Assembly: GCA_019414725.1 (NCBI GenBank)
Contig: DXLM01000008.1
Coordinates: forward strand, 46,076-65,376
Direction of reading: 5' to 3'
DNA: 19,301 bases
Source: Bacteroides sp.
GTDB taxonomy: Bacteria; Bacteroidota; Bacteroidia; Bacteroidales; Bacteroidaceae
This document shows positions 7,187 through 14,100 of the stretch, piece after piece; position 1 is the first letter of the stretch; each line of letters starts with the position of its first letter. The notes under the pieces were generated by a model. It was not told where the DNA came from. It was given only the letters and a program-made list of their open reading frames with translations, and ran no database searches. The translations under genes and the position numbers were made by a program.

Positions 7187-9244
7187 ATGATATTTAACCG
7201 GACTGAAAAGGAAGAAAAAGCCTATCTCATGGATATTATTGCTTTATTAGCTGCCAATATCGAACAGATGGATAAGGCCATTGAAGATAAATCCAAAGAC
7301 GTAATGGAGCACAAACTCTACTTGTGGGAAAATCTGTCCGAACTGGACCGAGCCGAGAAAAGTGCGGTCCGGCAGATAGTCACCCAACAAGTAGCAGCCA
7401 GCGAGTCCTTGGCCGAGAAAAAGAAACGTTATCGCAAAATGATGGCCATCCCCTATTTCGGTCGCATCGACTTTCAAGAAAAAGGACAACCCGAAGTCCT
7501 GCCATTATATATAGGTATACACTCATTTTTCAATCCTCCCACCAATGAAAATCTGATACACGACTGGCGTGCCCCCATCTCCAGCATGTTCTATGATTAT
7601 GAATTAGGAGAAGCACATTTCGACGCCCCCTCGGGAGAAGTGAAAGGTAACATCCGTCTGAAACGCCAGTATCGCATCCGTGACGGAAAAATGGAATTCA
7701 TGCTGGAAAGTTCACTGAATATTCAAGATGACATCCTTCAGAAGGAATTGAGTGGAAACTCCGATGACCGGATGAAGAATATAGTCGCCACCATCCAACG
7801 GGAACAGAATAAAATTATCCGTAATGATACATCGAACACCCTGATTATCCAGGGAGTAGCCGGTTCAGGAAAAACATCCATCGCCTTGCACCGCGTAGCC
7901 TATCTGCTATATCGGCACAAAGGGGAAATCACGTCCAATGATATCCTGATCATTTCCCCCAATAAAGTATTTGCCGATTACATCTCGAACGTACTTCCCG
8001 AATTGGGAGAAGAAAAAATTGAAGAATGCGGCTTTGAGGAATTAATGCTCAAAATACTGGACAACAAATATAAAATACAAACCTTCTTTGACCAGGTGGC
8101 CGAAATACTGGACAAAGAGGAAGAAGATTTTATAGAACGTATCCGATTCAAATCCACCACCGAATTTATCCAGCAGATGGATAAATACATTCTATATTTG
8201 GAACAAAACGCATTTCGGCCAACCGACCTGAAAGCAGGGCGTATCCCTATCCCTGCCGAGTACCTGAAAGAACGTTTCGCGGCATGGCACCGCCTGCCCA
8301 TGCGAAGCCGTTTCCAACCAATGGCAGAAGAAATTGCCCGCGAACTGACTTTCACCTATCACCAAGAGCCGATGGGAAAAATACAGATACGGCAGTTGGG
8401 TAATGAACTGAAAAAGATGTTCAACAATAAAGACCTCGACTTGTACAAGGGATTTTATGACTGGCTGGGAAAACCGGAAATGTTCAAGCAGGGTAAAAAC
8501 CGGAAATTGGAATATGCGGATGTAGCTCCATTACTTTATTTGAAACTGGCCCTGGAAGATAATAAAACCATGTATGGCATCAAGCATCTGCTGGTAGACG
8601 AAATGCAGGACTATACTCCGATACAATACAAAGTTCTGGCTAAATTATTCCCTTGCCGGAAAACAATATTGGGAGATGCAAAGCAATCAGTAAATCCATA
8701 CAGTTCCACCACCTGCGAACAGATCCAACGTGTACTGGTCGGCTCGGAAGTGATGAAGCTTTGTAAAAGTTATCGCTCCACGTATGAAATCACAGAGTTT
8801 GCCCAACGTATTGCCAAGAACGAGGAACTGGAAGCTATAGAGCGTCATGGAGAGGAACCGGCAGTCGCCTTGCTGCCTACTGAAAAGAAAGAGATAGAAT
8901 GGATAGAAAACCTCATCACCTCTTTCCTGAAAGGAGCTGATGTATCCATGGGTATTATATGCAAAACCGTAAAACAAGCGGACAAGTTGTATGCAGCCAT
9001 CAATCATTTGTCTGATAAGATCTGTTTGCTGACAGAAGAAAGTGTAGCTTTTGTCAATGGGGTGGTCATTACTACAGCCCACATGGCAAAAGGGCTGGAA
9101 TTTGACGAAGTGATTGTTCCATTTGTAACTGATAAAGACTATAGAACAGAAATAGACCGCAGCATGTTATATGTAGCCTGCACCCGTGCCATGCATAAAC
9201 TTTATATTTCCGCATCGGGTAATATAAGTACATTTCTATCATAA
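7187..9244 (+). CDS. helD: HelD-type UvrD-like helicase (RNA polymerase-recycling ATPase)
   Basis: 685-residue superfamily 1 ATPase. In Firmicutes and Actinobacteria, HelD inserts arms into RNA polymerase and uses ATP to strip it from DNA or RNA. An N-terminal coiled coil (about 5-85) leads into the HelD-specific block: YFGRIDF (90-96), YIGIHSF (108-114), DWRAPISSMFYDYE (126-139) and KRQYRI (159-164). Helicase motifs follow: Walker A GVAGSGKT (223-230), Walker B DEMQD (471-475), GDAKQ (496-500), SYRS (528-531), TTAHMAKGLEFD (629-640) and VACTRA (663-668). It is shorter than the roughly 770-residue B. subtilis protein. All ATPase motifs are intact. It lies 316 bases after the SMC operon behind a terminator, so co-transcription is unlikely. 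That the Bacteroidetes member acts on RNA polymerase is inferred from the family. Confidence 0.9.
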   Translation: MIFNRTEKEEKAYLMDIIALLAANIEQMDKAIEDKSKDVMEHKLYLWENLSELDRAEKSAVRQIVTQQVAASESLAEKKKRYRKMMAIPYFGRIDFQEKGQPEVLPLYIGIHSFFNPPTNENLIHDWRAPISSMFYDYELGEAHFDAPSGEVKGNIRLKRQYRIRDGKMEFMLESSLNIQDDILQKELSGNSDDRMKNIVATIQREQNKIIRNDTSNTLIIQGVAGSGKTSIALHRVAYLLYRHKGEITSNDILIISPNKVFADYISNVLPELGEEKIEECGFEELMLKILDNKYKIQTFFDQVAEILDKEEEDFIERIRFKSTTEFIQQMDKYILYLEQNAFRPTDLKAGRIPIPAEYLKERFAAWHRLPMRSRFQPMAEEIARELTFTYHQEPMGKIQIRQLGNELKKMFNNKDLDLYKGFYDWLGKPEMFKQGKNRKLEYADVAPLLYLKLALEDNKTMYGIKHLLVDEMQDYTPIQYKVLAKLFPCRKTILGDAKQSVNPYSSTTCEQIQRVLVGSEVMKLCKSYRSTYEITEFAQRIAKNEELEAIERHGEEPAVALLPTEKKEIEWIENLITSFLKGADVSMGIICKTVKQADKLYAAINHLSDKICLLTEESVAFVNGVVITTAHMAKGLEFDEVIVPFVTDKDYRTEIDRSMLYVACTRAMHKLYISASGNISTFLS

Positions 9245-9389
9245 GCATTGACAAAACATCATCCATTGCAGGAATGGAATGAAATCCATCCCTACAGTGG
9301 ATGGGCAAGTCTGCAAAAGGGTATTCCTCCGTAAGGAATGCGTAGCCTTGTAATCTGATTCATCCTTAAAAGCTCTTACCCATATCTCT

Positions 9390-9435
9390 AAACCTTTCCC
9401 GCCGTAGGGTTAAAGGTTTTCTTCCTGTTTGTTTT
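9390..9435 (+). terminator. Intrinsic terminator downstream of helD
   Basis: AAACCTTT (9390-9397) pairs with AAAGGTTT (9412-9419), with an inner CCC/GGG stem (9398-9400 and 9407-9409), a 2-nt bulge and a GCCGTA loop. A T-rich run (TCTTCCTGTTTGTTTT, 9420-9435) follows. It lies about 145 bases after the helD stop. Two weaker stem-loops come before it: CCATCC/GGATGG (9286-9304) and ATTCCT/AGGAAT (9323-9339). Confidence 0.75.
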
Positions 9436-9521
9436 ATCTCCGCAAGTCTTTGGAGTTATCTCCATAGCCTTGGGAGTCAACTCCAAAGCTTATGGAGATA
9501 ACTCCAAAGACTTGGGAGATA
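9435..9521. repeat. 87-nt palindromic element built from a 21-nt tandem unit
   Basis: A long inverted repeat: 9435-9441 pairs with 9515-9521, one base (9442) bulges, then 24 consecutive bases (9443-9466) pair with 9491-9514. The inner part continues imperfectly to a GGAG-TCAA-CTCC tip at 9473-9484. The same DNA is a tandem array: GGAG starts at 9452, 9473, 9494 and 9515, exactly 21 bases apart. The first three are each followed by 4 bases and CTCC, then a 9-base linker (ATAGCCTTG, AAAGCTTAT, AAAGACTTG). It can therefore form one tall hairpin or a row of small ones. It lies between convergent genes and has no T-tract on either strand. From 9522 to 9623 I see nothing but a short direct repeat (AAAAGGCTT). 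Confidence 0.85.
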
Positions 9522-9623
9522 GAATACATCCGTATAAAAAGGCTTGATCAAGGAAGAGAAAAGGCTTATGTAACAGCGACGGATGCGATATGTTGTTATT
9601 ACAAGCCGTTTCCAATGTACGAA

Positions 9624-10502
9624 TCATAAAGACAAAATCTTTTTTTCCCTCTCCAAATCATTTTCATTCAGTTGGGGAGACGGAACCATGCAGGTACGGA
9701 TACAATCTCCCTCCTGACAAGTATAGTCATAATACTTCTTTTGTAATTCTGTCAACTTATCGAGTGGAACCAGCTCCCCTTTCAGTTCCAGGAATTCCTC
9801 CATGTCTGTACTGTCTCCTTGCTTTACAAACAAGATACGGCGCGCTATCGGATTCCTGTTGTAATCCAGACTAAGATACAAACCTTTAAGGAACGGCGGA
9901 AAATCATACATCGGCAATTGCAGATAAATACTGAACAAAGCCATTTGCGGTGACTCACGCTCGTTAAAGAAAATATACCCGTTCTGATGATTATTGAATA
10001 ATCCCACTCCCCGATGCGTTGTATTATAGGCACTCATGTGAGTCACCTTCACATACGTATTGTCTTCGGAAGCCTCTATCAGATAGGGTTCCACTTTAAG
10101 GCATTGGCACGAAGAAGAAAGACTATAGCTCAGATAACTTCCGCTATAATTATAAACTTCCTGCACGGAACGTTGCATCTCGGCAGTCATCATCTCCATA
10201 AAAGGATTGGTCTTTGCCTCACCATGGGCAGGTTCCAAACTGAAAAGCAACTCTTTGATACTTGCCAAATTGCCCAACAGACGTTTTTTTGACACATTAT
10301 TGACCTGCGCCAAAGCCAAATCTAATGAATCTTCTTCAGAGTGTCCTTGTTTCAATGAGGTTACATAAGTGGGCAGAACGCTGGAATAAAGAGCAGACAA
10401 GACACTGGGAGCCATATCTACATAATCTGCTATCTCCTTCATTTTCAAACCATTGTTACGGAGATATTCTATTCTTCGGTATATTTCTATCAAATCATTC
10501 AT
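9624..10502 (-). CDS. Uncharacterised protein with N-terminal helix-turn-helix
   Basis: 292 residues; no family recognised with certainty. Residues about 3-40 read as a helix-turn-helix (KEIADYVDMAPSVLSALY, 21-38), suggesting DNA binding. The remainder is soluble and mixed alpha/beta, with a CQC pair in the middle and a cysteine-bearing C-terminus (CQEGDC). It could be a ligand-sensing domain, but no known sensor is evident. Start: the minus-strand ATG at 10502 is chosen because AAGAAGAAGAG lies directly upstream. A TTG at 10538 would add 12 residues, but it lies in a likely -7 region (TATTTTGC, 10528-10535). It is divergent from the transporter-phnX-phnW operon, the usual place for a local regulator, so regulation of AEP use is a fair inference without proof. 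No membrane segment or signal peptide is seen. Confidence 0.75.
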   Translation of the reverse strand: MNDLIEIYRRIEYLRNNGLKMKEIADYVDMAPSVLSALYSSVLPTYVTSLKQGHSEEDSLDLALAQVNNVSKKRLLGNLASIKELLFSLEPAHGEAKTNPFMEMMTAEMQRSVQEVYNYSGSYLSYSLSSSCQCLKVEPYLIEASEDNTYVKVTHMSAYNTTHRGVGLFNNHQNGYIFFNERESPQMALFSIYLQLPMYDFPPFLKGLYLSLDYNRNPIARRILFVKQGDSTDMEEFLELKGELVPLDKLTELQKKYYDYTCQEGDCIRTCMVPSPQLNENDLEREKKILSL

Positions 10503-10558
10503 TGTTCTCTTCTTCTTTATTGAACTTGCAAAATACAAGTTTTTATATGAACATACAA

Positions 10559-10586
10559 TGACATATACATTACATTAATGTTACAT
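10559..10586 (+). promoter_or_regulatory. Direct-repeat array upstream of the phosphonate operon
   Basis: TGACAT (10559-10564), TTACAT (10570-10575) and TTACAT (10581-10586) recur at exactly 11 bases, one helical turn, as in sites of PhoB/OmpR-type response regulators. The last pair resembles a repeat pair upstream of the porin (15379-15395). The array lies 68 bases before the -7 box. Binding by any protein is inference. Confidence 0.35.
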
Positions 10587-10630
10587 CATACAACAGGTGG
10601 AATATGAAAAATATTAATCATAAAGATTCA

Positions 10631-10667
10631 TTTTTTCTCTCTCGGAAGGCCCCTACTTTTGCTTCCG
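10631..10667 (+). promoter_or_regulatory. Promoter of the AEP operon with an inverted repeat over the -7 box
   Basis: TACTTTTG (10654-10661) is a perfect TAnnTTTG -7 box, with a T-run (10631-10636) at the -33 position, 17 bases upstream. CGGAAG (10643-10648) and CTTCCG (10662-10667) form an inverted repeat with a 13-base gap that flanks the -7 box, a plausible operator. The transcript leader would be about 80 bases. Confidence 0.6.
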
Positions 10668-10748
10668 GAAACAGCAATCCAAGGACACGAGGAGTGAGGT
10701 TCCTACAAAGAAAAGAAACAAAACAATTAGTCAATATCAATTAGTATA

Positions 10749-12107
10749 ATGGAAGCAAAAAGCGAAACAAACAAACAGATATCCAGTTTCCTGTTTATCC
10801 TGTGGGCAGGAGGGGCGGCACTACTGTCATACTCACTGGTATATGCCCTACGCAAACCTTTTACAGCTGCCACCTTTGACGGAATGGATTTCTTCGGGAT
10901 GGACTATAAAGTAGCCACTACCATCATGCAGATTTTCGGCTACCTTATTTCAAAGTTCTTTGCCATCAAGATTGTTTCAGAATTGAAGCGCGAGGACCGG
11001 TTGAAGTTCATGGTATGCTCCGTAGCCCTTGCAGAACTCGCTTTAGTCTTCTTCGGATTACTCCCCCAACCCTTTAATGTGTTTGCCCTATTCTTCAACG
11101 GACTGGCATTGGGATGCATGTGGGGAGTCATCTTCAGTTTCATAGAAGGACGCAAAGTTACCGATATATTGGCCAGCTTGCTGGGGGTAAGTATGGCGGT
11201 GAGCTCAGGAATGGCTAAATCTATGGGATTGTTTGTAGTCAATACATTTGGTGTCACAGAATTCTGGATGCCCGCCCTGATAGGTGGTTTAGCCTTCCCG
11301 CTCCTTATCCTCATGGGGTGGTCGCTCAACAAGTTGCCACAACCCACAGATGAAGACCGCGCCCTCCGTTCGGAACGTGTCACCTTGAACGGAGAACAAC
11401 GCAGACAACTGTTCAAAAGTTATATGCCCTTGCTGATCATGCTGTTCTTCGCCAATCTGTTTATCACTATTTTACGTGATATAAAAGAAGATTTTCTGGT
11501 CAATATCATTGATGTCAGCACTATTTCTTCCTGGTTGTTCGCACAAGTGGACGGTATGGTGACGCTGATTATTTTGGGAATCTTTGCCATGATGTCGTTA
11601 ATAAACAGCAACTACAGAGTATTGCAGGTGCTTCTGGCTATGGTTATTGGTGGAGCGGGCACAATCAGCTATCTGGCTTTTAATTATGATGCATTGCAAC
11701 TGCCTACCCTTTACTGGCTGTTCCTCCAAAGCCTGAGCCTGTACATCGTTTATCTTAGTTTCCAGACTCTGTTCTTCGAGCGCTTCATAGCCTGCTTCAA
11801 GATTAAAGGAAATGTGGGATTCTTCATTGCCACCATCGACTTTATCGGATATACAGGAACTGTCTGTGTACTGCTGTTCAAGGAATTTTGCAGCCCGGAT
11901 ATCAATTGGATGGAGTTCTATAACCAGTTCTCGGGATGGGTAGGCATTGTGTGCAGCATTGCATTCATCGGTTCGGCCATCTATCTGATGCAACGGTATA
12001 AATTGGAAAGACAGCTGAGAAAAGAAGAAAAAAATAAAAAGATCATCGTTTCACCGATGGCGTTAACCAACTTAAAGGAAACAGCAGAAAACATCTGTAA
12101 CCCATAA
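10749..12107 (+). CDS. MFS transporter of the DUF5690 type, probable 2-aminoethylphosphonate importer
   Basis: 452-residue inner-membrane protein with about 12 hydrophobic segments: roughly 12-32, 54-76, 86-104, 108-131, 138-157, 172-192, 225-243, 262-284, 290-310, 319-343, 354-377 and 395-414. A hydrophilic loop (193-224) lies between the halves and the C-terminal tail is basic. I recognise it as the DUF5690 family, which I recall beside phosphonate genes in Bacteroidetes. Segment 1 ends in VYALRKPFTAA (31-41), like the RK motif of organophosphate/phosphate antiporters (GlpT Arg45-Lys46). Segment 7 carries Arg243 (FITILRDIKEDF), where GlpT has its second substrate arginine. It is the first gene of an operon, 42 bases before phnX, which points to AEP or a related phosphonate as cargo. 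The substrate is inferred. No clear Shine-Dalgarno site precedes the ATG. Confidence 0.8.
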   Translation: MEAKSETNKQISSFLFILWAGGAALLSYSLVYALRKPFTAATFDGMDFFGMDYKVATTIMQIFGYLISKFFAIKIVSELKREDRLKFMVCSVALAELALVFFGLLPQPFNVFALFFNGLALGCMWGVIFSFIEGRKVTDILASLLGVSMAVSSGMAKSMGLFVVNTFGVTEFWMPALIGGLAFPLLILMGWSLNKLPQPTDEDRALRSERVTLNGEQRRQLFKSYMPLLIMLFFANLFITILRDIKEDFLVNIIDVSTISSWLFAQVDGMVTLIILGIFAMMSLINSNYRVLQVLLAMVIGGAGTISYLAFNYDALQLPTLYWLFLQSLSLYIVYLSFQTLFFERFIACFKIKGNVGFFIATIDFIGYTGTVCVLLFKEFCSPDINWMEFYNQFSGWVGIVCSIAFIGSAIYLMQRYKLERQLRKEEKNKKIIVSPMALTNLKETAENICNP

Positions 12108-12149
12108 CATAAAAATAAAAGTATAACCAAATAAACAACAAACAAGAAG

Positions 12150-12938
12150 ATGAAGAAAATTGAGTGTGTTATTATGGACTGGGCCGGAACGGCTGTAGAC
12201 TATGGATGCTTCGCTCCGGTAGCCGCTTTCCTGAAAGCTTTTGCCGAGAAAGGACTGACAGTGACAATGGAAGAAGCACGAGGCCCCATGGGTATGACCA
12301 AAATAGACCATATCCGTGAATTATTCAAGTTACCAAGTGTGACGGAGCAGTTCAAACAAAACTATAACCGCAACTGGACTGAGGAAGATGTGGTATCCAT
12401 ATACAAAGAATTCGAAAAACACTTGTTCGCCTCCCTGGAAGAATATACGACTCCTATTCCCGGTGTAATCGAAGTAATCGAGAAACTGAAAAGGGACGGC
12501 ATCAAGATAGGTTCCACCACCGGATATACTACTGCCATGATGGACATTGTGCTGCCCGGTGCCGCCACCCATGGCTATACCACAGACAACTGTGTGACTT
12601 CCAACAATCTTCCGGCAGGACGTCCGCAACCCTACATGATTTACCAGAACATGATTGATCTGGCCATACCTTCCGTTCAAAGCGTAATAAAATACGGGGA
12701 TACGATAGCCGATATCAAAGAAGGTGTGAATGCCGGTGTATGGACTGTCGGTGTGATTCTGGGCAGCAACGAAATGGGACTCACCCAAGAGGAAACCGGA
12801 AAACTGCCTGCAGAAGAGTTGAACAGACGCATGGCAGCAGTCAGAAAACGTATGTATATGGCAGGTGCGCATTATGTAGTAAACACCATTGCCGAACTTC
12901 CCGAAATTATTGAAATTATTAACCATAAAATGAATTAA
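12150..12938 (+). CDS. phnX: Phosphonoacetaldehyde hydrolase (phosphonatase)
   Basis: HAD-superfamily enzyme, 262 residues, that cleaves the C-P bond of phosphonoacetaldehyde to give acetaldehyde and phosphate in the cytoplasm. The nucleophile is Asp10 in MDWAGT. Lys51 in GMTKIDHI is the Schiff-base lysine; its 41-residue spacing from the nucleophile equals that of Asp12/Lys53 in the Bacillus cereus enzyme. Asp184 and Asp188 in KYGDTIADIKEG supply the Mg2+-site acids. The helical cap domain lies between about 20 and 100. Length matches the family (about 260-270). AAGAAG directly before the ATG is too close for a standard ribosome binding site. It sits between the transporter and phnW, 6 bases before the latter, in one operon. 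Confidence 0.97.
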   Translation: MKKIECVIMDWAGTAVDYGCFAPVAAFLKAFAEKGLTVTMEEARGPMGMTKIDHIRELFKLPSVTEQFKQNYNRNWTEEDVVSIYKEFEKHLFASLEEYTTPIPGVIEVIEKLKRDGIKIGSTTGYTTAMMDIVLPGAATHGYTTDNCVTSNNLPAGRPQPYMIYQNMIDLAIPSVQSVIKYGDTIADIKEGVNAGVWTVGVILGSNEMGLTQEETGKLPAEELNRRMAAVRKRMYMAGAHYVVNTIAELPEIIEIINHKMN

Positions 12939-12944
12939 ACGATT

Positions 12945-14033
12945 ATGAGACCATACTTACTTTTAACCCCCGGCCCTTTAACCACTTCTGAAAGCGTAAA
13001 AACAGCCATGATGACCGACTGGTGCACATGGGATGAAGACTACAATGTTCACATCGTAGAGGAAATACGTAAAGGATTGGTACAACTGGCTACACGAAAA
13101 ACAGATGAGTACACCAGCATCCTGATGCAGGGAAGCGGTACTTATTGCGTAGAGGCGACCTTGGGAAGTGTGATTACGCCCAAACACAAATTATTGATTC
13201 TGAGCAACGGTGCATACGGAGACCGCATGGGAAACATTGCAGAATATCATGGAATGAACTATGATATGCTGGCCTTTGATGAAACAGAACAAGTATCTGT
13301 GGAGTATGTGGATGATTATCTGGCACACAATGCAGAAATCACGCATGTGGCAGTGGTACATTGCGAAACTACAACCGGTATCCTGAACCCGTTAAAGGAA
13401 ATAGCCCACATGGTAAAGATGCATGGTAAAAAGCTGATAGTGGATGCAATGAGCAGCTTTGGCGGCGTGCCGTTGGATGTAGAGGAATTAGGCATCGACT
13501 TTATGATCAGCAGTGCCAACAAATGTATTCAGGGAGTTCCCGGCTTTGGTTTCATCATTGCACGTAAATCCGAATTACAATATTGTAAAGGAGTATCAAA
13601 GAGTCTTTCTCTGGACATCTACGACCAATGGGATGCGATGGAGAAAGGACATGGAAAATGGCGCTTCACCTCGCCTACACATGTAGTGCGTGCCTTTAAA
13701 CAAGCCATGGACGAACTGGCAGCCGAAGGCGGTGTGGAAGCCCGGCATGCACGCTACTGCCGTAATCACGATGTACTGGTAGAAGGTATGCGGTCACTGG
13801 GATTCAAGACCTTACTGAAAGATGAAGTCCAATCCCCTGTCATCACTTCCTTCCTTTATCCTGACAAGGAGTTCGATTTCAAGGAATTCTATCATCAGTT
13901 GAAGGAAAAAGGATTCGTCATCTATCCGGGAAAGATTTCCCAGGCAGATACTTTCCGCATCGGAAACATCGGTGATGTGTTCCCCGAAGATTTCAGCAGA
14001 TTGATTGAAGCTATCAAGACCGTCGCAAAATAA
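12945..14033 (+). CDS. phnW: 2-aminoethylphosphonate--pyruvate transaminase
   Basis: PLP-dependent class V aminotransferase, 362 residues, converting AEP and pyruvate to phosphonoacetaldehyde and L-alanine, the substrate-producing step for PhnX. The N-terminal LLLTPGPLTTS (5-15) is characteristic of PhnW. The PLP lysine is Lys193 in SSANKCIQG and the ring-contacting Asp167 lies in VDAMSSFGG; both fall one residue before the positions I recall for Salmonella PhnW (Lys194, Asp168). The C-terminal FRIGNIGDV is the usual small-domain motif. It is the last gene of the operon, 6 bases after phnX, followed by a strong terminator. PhnW can also serve phosphonate synthesis, but the phnX partner argues for breakdown. 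Confidence 0.97.
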   Translation: MRPYLLLTPGPLTTSESVKTAMMTDWCTWDEDYNVHIVEEIRKGLVQLATRKTDEYTSILMQGSGTYCVEATLGSVITPKHKLLILSNGAYGDRMGNIAEYHGMNYDMLAFDETEQVSVEYVDDYLAHNAEITHVAVVHCETTTGILNPLKEIAHMVKMHGKKLIVDAMSSFGGVPLDVEELGIDFMISSANKCIQGVPGFGFIIARKSELQYCKGVSKSLSLDIYDQWDAMEKGHGKWRFTSPTHVVRAFKQAMDELAAEGGVEARHARYCRNHDVLVEGMRSLGFKTLLKDEVQSPVITSFLYPDKEFDFKEFYHQLKEKGFVIYPGKISQADTFRIGNIGDVFPEDFSRLIEAIKTVAK

Positions 14034-14054
14034 AAAATAAATCTAGCTTTATGG

Positions 14055-14087
14055 TTCGGGCGCAGTGATTGCGCCCGAATTTGTTTC
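14055..14087. terminator. Terminator between phnW and the convergent porin gene
   Basis: A perfect 10-bp GC-rich stem, TTCGGGCGCA (14055-14064) with TGCGCCCGAA (14070-14079), with a 5-nt GTGAT loop, followed on the plus strand by TTTGTTTCT. It sits between two converging genes; the minus-strand side has only a weak T-rich run, so it mainly serves phnW. Confidence 0.9.
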
Positions 14088-14100
14088 TACCCTTCTTCCG

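Noticed and set aside
1423..9244. A complete Wadjet (JetABCD) system with helD as fourth member
   Set aside because: No JetD-type topoisomerase/nuclease is encoded. The gene after the SMC is a HelD helicase behind a strong terminator and a separate likely promoter, so it is not counted as part of the operon.
9435..9521. CRISPR array
   Set aside because: The 21-nt units are themselves palindromic and the linkers are only 9 nt and similar to each other; no spacer-like unique sequences and no cas genes.
10503..10538. TTG start adding 12 residues to the HTH protein
   Set aside because: ATG 10502 has a purine-rich ribosome binding site, and the TTG overlaps a probable -7 box.
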